Shown: one piece after another, positions 55,159-62,535 of the stretch | Numbering within the stretch: the stretch's first letter is position 1 | Layout of the letters: each line of letters opens with the position of its first letter | Assembly (NCBI RefSeq): GCF_003070865.1 | Contig: NZ_CP026948.1 | Coordinates: 992,001-1,056,000, forward strand | Direction: 5' to 3' | Length of the DNA: 64,000 nucleotides | Source of the DNA: Corynebacterium liangguodongii | GTDB taxonomy: Bacteria > Actinomycetota > Actinomycetes > Mycobacteriales > Mycobacteriaceae | Position numbers and translations under genes: made by a program | Notes under the pieces: generated by a model | Database searches by the model: none | Told to the model about the DNA's origin: nothing | What the model saw: only the letters and a program-made list of their open reading frames with translations

Positions 55159-56355
55159 ATGAACGATCCCGTCCGCAGCCCGGAAGACCACGCCCGCGCC
55201 GCCGCCGCGATGATCCCGCCCATCCCCGTGGAGCAGGTGCCCGCGGCAGGGGCGATCGGGCGCCGCCTCGCCCGAGATGTCCCGGCACCGGGCCCGCTTC
55301 CCGCGTTCGATAATTCGCAGATGGATGGCTACGCCCTCGGCAAGGAACACCTCGGCGGGGGAGCGTTCCCCCTCGGCCCGGTCATCGCCGCGGGCGCAGA
55401 TCCCGCTGCGCTCTACCCCGAGGGTCTCTCCGGAGCCATCGCGCCGATTATGACCGGCGCGGCGCTGCCTCGCGGTGCGGCCGCCGTCGTGCCGGTCGAG
55501 GCGTGCGAGCCGGGGTACTTTGACGACGGCGCGACCGCCGCGATCGTGCCGGCAGCACCCCGCGGGCAGTTTATCCGCCGCCGCGGCAGCGACATCGGAC
55601 CCGGTGACCTGCTTTTTCCTAAAGGCCACCGGGTTAACGCGCGCACCGTGGGAGCGGCGGCGCTCGCAGGGATCGAGCACCTGCCGGTGCGCCGCCAGGC
55701 GCGGGTGCTCCTGTGCACCGGGGGAGAGGAGATCGGGGGCGCCGGCCCGGCTCAGATCCCGGACGCGAACGCTCCCATGCTGCGCGCCCTGTGCGCCCGG
55801 CACGGCATCGACGTTGCCGGTCACATCAGCACTGCCGACGACCCGGCGCGGCTAGGCCGAGCGCTCGTCAGCGCTGTGGCGGACCTCGCCCCCGACGTGG
55901 TGGTGACGAGCGGCGGGATTAGCCACGGCAGGTTCGAGGTCGTGCGCCAGGTGCTCGAGCCGCTGGGGGGCTGGTTCGGCCACGTCGCCCAGCAGCCCGG
56001 CGGCCCGCAGGGGCTCGCCGAGCTGCCGACCGAAGCAGGATCCACCCCCGTGATCTGCCTGCCGGGCAACCCGGTCTCGACGATGGTGAGCTTCAGGCTT
56101 TTCGTTGCGCCCCTGCTCGGCGAGGCGGAGGAGGCCTTCGAGGCCGTCGCGGGAGAGGATCTGGTGGGGATCGCCGGGCGGGAGAACTTCGTGCGAGGGG
56201 TCGTCGAGAAGCGAGAAGGAAGGCTCGTCGCAACCGCTACGGGCGGGCGCGGCTCGCACCTCCTCGCGCAGGCGGTTGACGCTAACGCCCTGCTGCGCGT
56301 GCCCGCTGGGCGCACCGTCAAGGCGGGCGATACGGTGAAGGCGTATTCCCTCTAG
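55159..56355 (+). CDS. moeA: Molybdopterin molybdotransferase
   Basis: 398 residues. The MoeA family features are DNSQMDGYAL near residues 49-58, IMTGAALPRGAAAVVPVE, VVTSGGISHGRFEVVRQ and VICLPGNPVSTMVSFRLF. MoeA ligates molybdate to adenylylated molybdopterin. The ATG at 55159 has GGAAAG 4-10 bases upstream. A second MoeA module is fused to MobA at 57135-58922. With modAB upstream, this gene is placed at the point where imported molybdate is used. Confidence 0.93.
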   Translation: MNDPVRSPEDHARAAAAMIPPIPVEQVPAAGAIGRRLARDVPAPGPLPAFDNSQMDGYALGKEHLGGGAFPLGPVIAAGADPAALYPEGLSGAIAPIMTGAALPRGAAAVVPVEACEPGYFDDGATAAIVPAAPRGQFIRRRGSDIGPGDLLFPKGHRVNARTVGAAALAGIEHLPVRRQARVLLCTGGEEIGGAGPAQIPDANAPMLRALCARHGIDVAGHISTADDPARLGRALVSAVADLAPDVVVTSGGISHGRFEVVRQVLEPLGGWFGHVAQQPGGPQGLAELPTEAGSTPVICLPGNPVSTMVSFRLFVAPLLGEAEEAFEAVAGEDLVGIAGRENFVRGVVEKREGRLVATATGGRGSHLLAQAVDANALLRVPAGRTVKAGDTVKAYSL

Positions 56356-56372
56356 CGCTATGATGCGTGGGC

Positions 56373-57035
56373 ATGGACCTGACCCACAGCCCGAGCCACA
56401 GCCAGACCTACGAGCAGATCGCCTACGACAAATGGGTCCGCCGCCGCCAGGGCTCGGAGGCGATCAACCTGCCCGAAAGGGATGGCCCCTTCGAGTTCGA
56501 CCCCGCGCACCTGAGCCTCATCCGGCGCGCGGATTTCTTTTTCCTCGCCACGGTGACGGGCTCGGGCTGGCCCTACGTGCAGCACCGCGGGGGCCCGAAG
56601 GGCTTTGTCAAGCAACTCGGCCCCACGACCCTGGGGTGGCTCGAGTTCGTGGGAAACCACCAGTACGTCACCACGGGCAACATCGATCGAGACGGGCGGG
56701 TGGCGATGTTCTTCGTCGATTTTCCCACGAGGATGCGCCTGAAGGTCTTTGGCCGCGCGAGGGTCGTGGAGCTCGACGAGGACCCGCAGCTCATCGAGCG
56801 GCTGCGCGATGGTGGTGAGACCCGAATAAACTCCCTGGCCACCCACGCATTCGTCGTCGATGTCACCGCCACGGATAAGAACTGCACCAAGCGCATCAAG
56901 CCGCGCTGGGACGCAGAACAGGTCAACGAGCGCATTGACCTCTACCGCGCTGACATCCGCGCGCTCAAAGAGCGAGTCGCGCAGCTCGAGGAGGAGCTGG
57001 GGAGCATGCGTACCGACGACGGGAGAAACGCATGA
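56373..57035 (+). CDS. Pyridoxamine 5'-phosphate oxidase-like flavoprotein
   Basis: 220 residues. The pattern RADFFFLATVTGSGWPYVQHRGGPKGFVKQ and the later IDRDGRVAMFFVDFPTRMRLKVFGRARVVE belongs to the split-barrel flavin-binding family of PNPOx-like proteins. A C-terminal helical tail with heptads (ALKERVAQLEEELGSM) suggests a coiled coil. It probably binds FMN or F420; the substrate is unknown. TATGAT is 8 bases before the ATG, so the mRNA is probably leaderless. It sits among molybdenum-cofactor genes, but no functional link is certain. Confidence 0.8.
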   Translation: MDLTHSPSHSQTYEQIAYDKWVRRRQGSEAINLPERDGPFEFDPAHLSLIRRADFFFLATVTGSGWPYVQHRGGPKGFVKQLGPTTLGWLEFVGNHQYVTTGNIDRDGRVAMFFVDFPTRMRLKVFGRARVVELDEDPQLIERLRDGGETRINSLATHAFVVDVTATDKNCTKRIKPRWDAEQVNERIDLYRADIRALKERVAQLEEELGSMRTDDGRNA

Positions 57036-57128
57036 GCATACCAATACGCCGGTTGGCCTACCTGGGTGACCGTGGCGCTGGGGATTGCGCTCCTCGCGGC
57101 TGTCTTTGCGCCGCGGGAAGAAAAGTAG
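57032..57128 (+). pseudogene. Short membrane-protein gene with a one-base frameshift
   Basis: An ATG overlaps the previous stop (ATGA). The ATG frame reads MSIPIRRLAYL and drifts out. One frame over, the region reads WPTWVTVALGIALLAAVF APREEK, a clear transmembrane segment with a charged tail, up to a TAG at 57126-57128. The total of 97 bases is 32 codons plus one base, so one inserted base (in the GGTTGG at about 57051-57056) would explain both. If the base is real, the gene is inactive; it could also be a sequence error. No family is assigned. Confidence 0.5.
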
Positions 57129-57134
57129 GCGGCG

Positions 57135-58922
57135 CTAGAGGGGCAGGTAGCAAACCGGCGCGTGACGCGCTGCGCCGCCTTCGCCCACCACGAGGAGAGC
57201 GTCGGCCGCCGCGTACCCGCTGAGCATGTGCGAGCGCGTCTTGGTCAGCACGAACGCCTCGTCGGTCGAGCGATTCAGCCACGCCGGAATCAGCCTCACG
57301 CGCCGCTTCGTCATCGGTTCGATGTCCTCCCCGGCCCGGCAGGTCTCGGCGGCGGGGAACTCGCGGCCGGAAGCGACCGCGATGGCGGGCGAGACGAACG
57401 AATGCAGCGCGACGTGGGCGGCCAGCGGGTTGCCGGGCGCGCCGACGAAGAGCTGCGGGCGCCCATCGCCGCGGTCGCGCGCGGCCACGAGGGTTGGGTG
57501 GCCCGGTGCGCAGCGCACGGATTCTGCGAGGATGTGATCCGCCCGCTCGGTGATCGCTCGGCGCGCAAAGTCTTGCCCGCTGTGCCCCGTCCCGCCGGTG
57601 ACCACGACGATGTCGGCCGTCGCCCGCTCGAGCCAGGCGGAGAGGTCTAAGGGGTCGTCTGCAAGCCGATCGAGCCGCCCCACCTTCGCACCCAGGGCCT
57701 CGATGAGGGCGGGGAACGAGCGTGAAAACGCGTCGCGCACCTCGCCGGGCGCGGGCACGCCCGCGGTGATCACCTCGTTGCCGGTGAGCGCCACATCCAC
57801 CGACACGCGCGGGTACGCGCTTATGCGGTCGACCGCGCAGGCATCGAGCAGAGCCGCGTGGCGCGGGCCAAGGCGGGTGCCCGCGCGCAACAGCACCTCG
57901 CCGCGCCGCAGCTCCTCGCCCGCGCGGCGGATATCCGCGCCGGGGGCCGGGTCCGCGTCCGCCACGACACAATGCGAGCCCGAGCTCGAGTCCACGCGGC
58001 ATCGCTCCGAGCGCACGATGGCCGTGGCACCCCTCGGCAGCAGAGAGCCGGTCAAGATGGGCAGCGCCTCGCCAGGGCGCAGTTCGCCGCCGGCGCGGTG
58101 GACATTGCGGCCCTGCGCGCCTGCCTGGGGATGGGCGAGGAGGCGCCACGGGCTCGGGCCGGCTATGGCGAAGCCGTCCATTGCTGAGGAATCGTAGTGG
58201 GGAACGTCGGTGGGTGCCACGACGTCCTCGGCGAGCACGGTCCCGATAAGCGGTGCGGAAGCGACCGGCTCGCCGATCATGCTCGCCGCCGCCGCGGCCA
58301 CCCTGTCGCGGGCGGACACCCAGGTTGCCGGGCCGTCTGGGAGGCCGATGCGCCGCGCCGAGGCGTCTTCCCACGTGTCCGCGTCGGCGGCGTCCACCTC
58401 GACGCGGTAGGTCTCTAAAGGCGCGAGCGCCCGGCGCACGGAGCCCCCGGTGACGTCGGCATCGGTGAAGGCCTCCCGCGCCGCCGCGAAATCCAGCAGG
58501 CTCGCAAGAGGCTGGTCCACGCCGTCGTGGCTGCCCACCCACGCCTGCGCGCCCGGGTGGCGGCGGGCCGCGGCGAGCAGCGCGTTGACCGCGCCTGCGG
58601 GGGCGATGAGGTCGGCGGCGAGCACGAGCACCCGGGTGGGGGAGAAGCTCTCGAGGTAGCGGATGCCTGCGGCGATCGCCGCGGCCGGGCCGGAGAAGGG
58701 AGGGTCTTCGCGCACTCGTGCCACGTGCGCGGGAAGATCGATCGGGGGGCCGACAACGACGATGCGCTCGGCAGCATCGGCGGCGGCGATGGAGGCGTCG
58801 ACAAGCCGCGGTTGCCCCGGCAACCCTCCATGCTGGAGAAGCGGCTTCGGCGGCGCTGAGGTGGGCGCGGTCTCGCTCATGCGCTGCGAGCGCCCGCCGG
58901 CGACGATGATGGCGGCGAGCAC
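57135..58922 (-). CDS. MobA-MoeA fusion protein
   Basis: 595 residues. Residues 1 to about 190 are a MobA-type nucleotidyltransferase: IIVAGGRSQRM, SDxxxP-like KPLL, and LVLAADLIAP with GPAAAIAAGI, matching molybdenum cofactor guanylyltransferase. Residues from about 205 to the end are a complete MoeA domain: VPHYDSSAMDGFAI, ILTGSLLPRGATAIV, IVVVTGGTGHSGQDF and FVGAPGNPLAAHVAL. The fusion would transfer Mo to molybdopterin and GMP in consecutive steps. It is divergent from moaC with moaD between, and it begins two bases after the moaD stop. A second MoeA at 55159 is separate. Confidence 0.88.
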   Translation of the reverse strand: MLAAIIVAGGRSQRMSETAPTSAPPKPLLQHGGLPGQPRLVDASIAAADAAERIVVVGPPIDLPAHVARVREDPPFSGPAAAIAAGIRYLESFSPTRVLVLAADLIAPAGAVNALLAAARRHPGAQAWVGSHDGVDQPLASLLDFAAAREAFTDADVTGGSVRRALAPLETYRVEVDAADADTWEDASARRIGLPDGPATWVSARDRVAAAAASMIGEPVASAPLIGTVLAEDVVAPTDVPHYDSSAMDGFAIAGPSPWRLLAHPQAGAQGRNVHRAGGELRPGEALPILTGSLLPRGATAIVRSERCRVDSSSGSHCVVADADPAPGADIRRAGEELRRGEVLLRAGTRLGPRHAALLDACAVDRISAYPRVSVDVALTGNEVITAGVPAPGEVRDAFSRSFPALIEALGAKVGRLDRLADDPLDLSAWLERATADIVVVTGGTGHSGQDFARRAITERADHILAESVRCAPGHPTLVAARDRGDGRPQLFVGAPGNPLAAHVALHSFVSPAIAVASGREFPAAETCRAGEDIEPMTKRRVRLIPAWLNRSTDEAFVLTKTRSHMLSGYAAADALLVVGEGGAARHAPVCYLPL

Positions 58923-58923
58923 G

Positions 58924-59181
58924 CTAGCCCCCCGCGAACGGCGGGAGCACGTCGAGGCGATCGCCCGGCCCTAGCTGCGCATCAAGGTCCACGCGCGCGC
59001 CGTTGAGCAGAAAGCTGCAGCGCTCGAAGACCTGCGCGAGCGTCATCCCGCCAGCGGTGCGATCGGTGTATGTGGTGCCCAGCGCAGCGACGAGCCCGCC
59101 CAAGCTCCCGGCGTAGTCCACCTGCTCCGAGGATTGGCCGCGGGCGGCGCGCGCGGCGGCGAAGTACCTGATGGTGAGCAT
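58924..59181 (-). CDS. moaD: Molybdopterin synthase small subunit MoaD
   Basis: 85 residues of the ubiquitin-like fold, ending in the essential Gly-Gly (PPFAGG). The segments FAAARAARG and GARVDLDAQLGPGDRLDVLPP are typical. The activated C-terminus carries sulfur to precursor Z. TAATCT (59089-59094 minus strand, reading 59089-59094 as AGATTA) is 7 bases upstream of the ATG. The mobA-moeA gene follows directly and is probably co-transcribed. Confidence 0.9.
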   Translation of the reverse strand: MLTIRYFAAARAARGQSSEQVDYAGSLGGLVAALGTTYTDRTAGGMTLAQVFERCSFLLNGARVDLDAQLGPGDRLDVLPPFAGG

Positions 59182-59255
59182 ACGCCCCAGATTATACGTC
59201 CGGCCCCGAGGTGTAGCGTGGTGGGTGTTTGTGCACGAGACGAGCGGAGGGAAAG

Positions 59256-59741
59256 ATGGAGCCTAGGGCCACGCTAAGCCACGTGCGGGAGGACGGGTCC
59301 GCCCACATGGTCGACGTCACCGGCAAGGCCGAGACCTCGCGGGCTGCCACCGCGACCGCCACTGTACGCACGCGGCCGGAGGTGGTGGAGATGATCTTTC
59401 GCGCGGACCTGCCCAAGGGCGATGCCCTGCCCGTCGCGCGCGTCGCGGGCATCATGGCAGCGAAGAAGACCCCGGAGCTGGTTCCCCTGTGCCACCCGCT
59501 GCCGCTTGGTGCGATCACGGTGGACTTCACCCGCCATGACTCCGCCGTGGGCATCACCGCAACCGTGAAAACGCGCGGGGTGACCGGTGTGGAGATGGAG
59601 GCGCTCACCGCCGCAACCACGGCAGCGCTTACCGTCTACGACATGATCAAGGCGGTGGACAAGCACGCCGAGATCACGGACGTGAAGGTGGTGGAGAAAT
59701 CCGGCGGGAAATCCGGCGATTGGTCCCTGCGGGAGGGGTAG
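59256..59741 (+). CDS. moaC: Cyclic pyranopterin monophosphate synthase
   Basis: 161 residues from the ATG at 59256 with GGAGGGAAAG upstream. MoaC turns 3',8-cyclo-GTP from MoaA into cyclic pyranopterin monophosphate. Landmarks are HMVDVTGKAETSR near residues 17-29, the ARVAGIMAAKKTPELVPLCHPL core and TGVEMEALTAATTAALTVYDMIKAVDK, with the conserved lysines and His. The gene overlaps nothing; MoaB-MoaE follows after 2 bases. Confidence 0.94.
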   Translation: MEPRATLSHVREDGSAHMVDVTGKAETSRAATATATVRTRPEVVEMIFRADLPKGDALPVARVAGIMAAKKTPELVPLCHPLPLGAITVDFTRHDSAVGITATVKTRGVTGVEMEALTAATTAALTVYDMIKAVDKHAEITDVKVVEKSGGKSGDWSLREG

Positions 59742-59743
59742 CA

Positions 59744-60691
59744 ATGAGCCAGACGAGAGATGCGCTCGTGGTCGTCGCCTCGACGAGGGCCGCGGCCGGC
59801 GCACTGGAAGACACCTCCGGTGCGCTCGCCGTCGAATGGCTGCGCGGGCGAGGATTCGCCTGCCCGGAGCCGGTCATTGTGGCAGACGCGGACATTCCCG
59901 GATACCTCGACGGCCTCTTTCGGGCGCCCGCATCGCTTCCCGACGTCCTGCTCACGTCAGGAGGAACCGGATTAACCCCGGATGACAACACGGTGGAGGC
60001 CATTACACCCCACCTGGATAAAGAGCTCCCCGGCCTTGTCGCCGAGTTTTTCCGCCGCGGCGCGCACAACGTCCCCACCGCAGTCCTCTCGGGCGCGGTG
60101 GCGGGGGTCGCGGGGCGCACCTTCGTCATGGCGCTGCCGGGCTCGCGCGGGGGAGTATCCGACGGCCTGGCCGTGCTCGAGCCCGTGATCGACCACATCG
60201 TCGACCAGGTGCGCGGACGCCGAGCGGGCCACCCGCCGGCCGACCCCGGCTACGTCGCCGAGCAGACGGGAAAGGTGATCCACACCGCGATCACCGAGGC
60301 TCCGCTGGAAGACCTCGTGGCGCAGGCGCGGCGGGAGACCTCGACGCGGGCCATGGGGGCGCTCGTGTCCTTCGACGGCGTAGTTCGAGACCACGACGGC
60401 GGCCAGGGCGTATTGGGGCTGACGTACAGCGCGCACCCGGACGCGCCCCGGGTGTTGGCCGAGGTGGTTGGCGGGGTCGTCACCGAGCACCCGGCCGTGC
60501 GAGCGTGGGTTGCGCACCGCGTCGGGGAGCTCGCCATCGGCGAGATCGCGTTCCTCGTCGTCACCGCGGCGGCACACCGCGGGCCCGCGTTTGCTGCGGC
60601 AGAGGAGATCGCCGACCGGGTCAAGGCGGAGGTGCCGATCTGGAAGGAGCAGGTGATGGCGGACGGAACGACGCAGTGGGTGGGGCTGTAA
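59744..60691 (+). CDS. MoaB-MoaE fusion protein
   Basis: 315 residues. Residues 1 to about 160 are a MoaB/MogA domain (LLTSGGTGLTPDDNTVEAI near residue 68 and MALPGSRGGVSDGL), which adenylylates molybdopterin. Residues about 175-315 are MoaE, the large molybdopterin synthase subunit: STRAMGALVSFDGVVRDHD, then RVGELAIGEIAFLVVTAAAHRGPAF and KAEVPIWKEQVMADG with the active-site Lys and His. Synthase and adenylyltransferase activities are thereby joined. The ATG has GGGAGGGG upstream, and MoaC lies 2 bases before. Confidence 0.9.
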   Translation: MSQTRDALVVVASTRAAAGALEDTSGALAVEWLRGRGFACPEPVIVADADIPGYLDGLFRAPASLPDVLLTSGGTGLTPDDNTVEAITPHLDKELPGLVAEFFRRGAHNVPTAVLSGAVAGVAGRTFVMALPGSRGGVSDGLAVLEPVIDHIVDQVRGRRAGHPPADPGYVAEQTGKVIHTAITEAPLEDLVAQARRETSTRAMGALVSFDGVVRDHDGGQGVLGLTYSAHPDAPRVLAEVVGGVVTEHPAVRAWVAHRVGELAIGEIAFLVVTAAAHRGPAFAAAEEIADRVKAEVPIWKEQVMADGTTQWVGL

Positions 60692-60694
60692 GCC

Positions 60695-61729
60695 ATGGAC
60701 GCGCAGTGGATTGCCCGTTACCGTCGGCAGATCACGCTGCAGGGCTTCGGCCAGCGCGCGCAGGAGCGCCTCGGTCGGGCCCACGTCGTCGTGGTCGGCG
60801 CCGGCGGTCTCGGCGCCCCGGCGCTGCTCTACCTCGCCGGTGCCGGGGTGGGCAGGTTGACAATCGTGGACGCAGATTCCGTCGAGCTGTCTAACCTCCA
60901 CCGACAGGTCATCCACACCGAGGGTGGGATTGGCACCCCGAAGGCGTCCTCCGCCGCCGCGGAGGTCCGCCGGCGCAACTCCGCCATCGAGGTGCGCGCG
61001 ATCGCCCGTGATGTCACAGCGGACAACGCCGCCGAGCTGATCGGGGGAGCAGACCTCGTGCTCGACGGGACCGATAACTTCGCCGCACGCTACGCCATCT
61101 CGCGGGCGTGCGCGCGGGAGGGTATCCCCCACGTGTGGGCCTCTATCCTGGGGTTCGACGCTCAGGTCTCCGTGTACTGGGCCGGGCACGGGCCCTGCTA
61201 CGAGGACATCTTTCCCACCCCGCCGCCTCCCGGCGCGGTGCCGAGCTGCGCCGACAACGGGGTGCTCGGCCCAGTCGTCGGCGTCGTGGGCACGACGATG
61301 GCGCTCGAGGCGGTCAAGGTGCTCGCCGGCGTCGGGCAGCCGCTCATCGGGCGCATCGGCTACTTCGATGGCCTGCGCGGCGAGTGGGAATACATCGAGC
61401 TCGAGGGCAGCTCACCCGCCGCGCGCGAGGACAATACGGCCGCAGAGTCTACGGGCAGCTCGCTTATCGACGTCCGAGAGCCCGAGGAATACCGCACCTT
61501 CCATCTCCCCGGAGCGAGAAACGTGCCGCTGAGCCTCTTGCGCGCAGCGGTCCCCCCGGACCTCATCGAAGAGATCAACCGGGAAGGCTCCGCCACCGTC
61601 TACTGCACGGCCGGGGTTCGCTCCGCTGAGGCCATCGGGCTCCTCGAGGGCGCTGGGGCGAGGGGGCTTGCCCAGCTCGAAGGCGGGCTTAACGCCTGGC
61701 TGGATGCTCAGGAGAGCACGCCGGAGTAG
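60695..61729 (+). CDS. MoeB/ThiF-type adenylyltransferase with a C-terminal rhodanese domain
   Basis: 344 residues. Residues 1 to about 240 are an E1-like adenylyltransferase: RYRRQITLQGFGQ, VVVVGAGGLGAPALLYLAGAGVG near 30-52, VELSNLHRQVIHTE and DNFAARYAIS. The C-terminal 100 residues are a rhodanese domain: SLIDVREPEEYRTFHLPGARNVPL, with the active-site Cys in VYCTAGVRSAEA. It is the MoeZ arrangement, which activates MoaD and supplies sulfur. Its 3' end overlaps fdhD on the other strand by 22 bases. Confidence 0.92.
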   Translation: MDAQWIARYRRQITLQGFGQRAQERLGRAHVVVVGAGGLGAPALLYLAGAGVGRLTIVDADSVELSNLHRQVIHTEGGIGTPKASSAAAEVRRRNSAIEVRAIARDVTADNAAELIGGADLVLDGTDNFAARYAISRACAREGIPHVWASILGFDAQVSVYWAGHGPCYEDIFPTPPPPGAVPSCADNGVLGPVVGVVGTTMALEAVKVLAGVGQPLIGRIGYFDGLRGEWEYIELEGSSPAAREDNTAAESTGSSLIDVREPEEYRTFHLPGARNVPLSLLRAAVPPDLIEEINREGSATVYCTAGVRSAEAIGLLEGAGARGLAQLEGGLNAWLDAQESTPE

Positions 61730-62532
61730 AGGTTGAAGCGATCGGGGCGGGTGAACCCGGCGAGGAAGAGCCCGGCCTCTCGCGCCGTCTCCACCGCCAG
61801 CGAGGTCGCCGCAGAGACGGCGACGAGTCCGGAGAATCCGGCGAGCACGGCCTTTTGCACGAGCTCGAAGCTCGCCCGCGAGCTCATCGCCAGGTACATG
61901 CCGGTAGCCGGCACGAGGTCTTCCATGAGCATCCAGCCGATGACCTTGTCGGCGGCGTTGTGCCGGCCCACGTCCTCGCGCACCGCCACGACCTCCCCGT
62001 GCGCGGTGACCGCGGCTGCTGCGTGGATGCCCCCGGTGCGGCGAAACGCCCGCTGGCCCTCCTTGAGCTTCTCGGGCAGTGAGACGACGAAGTCCGGAGT
62101 GGGCGCGACCGGGGCGAGGGGGTAGCGTGCGGTGCGCGTGACGTCATCGATGGATGTGGTGCCGCACACCCCGCACGCCGACGTGGTGGTCAGCGCGCGC
62201 ACCGGCAGGCGCCCGGCGGCGGGGCGGGACAGCGCGACATCGACGGTGTTGTAGGTGTTGCTTCCCCCAGGTCCCGTCGCGCCTGCGCAGTAGCGCAGGG
62301 TCGAGAGGTCCTCGCGAGTCGTGATGACTCCTTCGGCATGGAGCAGGCCGTGGACGAGCTCGAAGTCGTGGCCGGGGGTGCGCATTGTCGTGGAGAAGTC
62401 CTCGCCGTCGACGCGGATCTGCAGCGGCTCTTCCACCGCGAGCGTATCGGCGCGTGTGTCTGCCTCCGGGTGGTCCTGTCCGAGGTAGCGGACCTTGGTC
62501 ACCCGGAGGTTGCGCGTGAGTCGCCGCGCCAT
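61708..62532 (-). CDS. fdhD: Formate dehydrogenase sulfurtransferase FdhD
   Basis: 274 residues. FdhD sulfurates the Mo cofactor before insertion into the dehydrogenase. The family signature CGVCG (in TTSACGVCGTTSIDDV) holds the sulfur-transferring cysteines. Other marks are NTYNTVDVALSRP and VREDVGRHNAADKVIGWML. The gene begins 3 bases after the end of the dehydrogenase gene on the same strand, so they form one operon. Confidence 0.93.
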   Translation of the reverse strand: MARRLTRNLRVTKVRYLGQDHPEADTRADTLAVEEPLQIRVDGEDFSTTMRTPGHDFELVHGLLHAEGVITTREDLSTLRYCAGATGPGGSNTYNTVDVALSRPAAGRLPVRALTTTSACGVCGTTSIDDVTRTARYPLAPVAPTPDFVVSLPEKLKEGQRAFRRTGGIHAAAAVTAHGEVVAVREDVGRHNAADKVIGWMLMEDLVPATGMYLAMSSRASFELVQKAVLAGFSGLVAVSAATSLAVETAREAGLFLAGFTRPDRFNLYSGVLS

Positions 62533-62535
62533 GTG

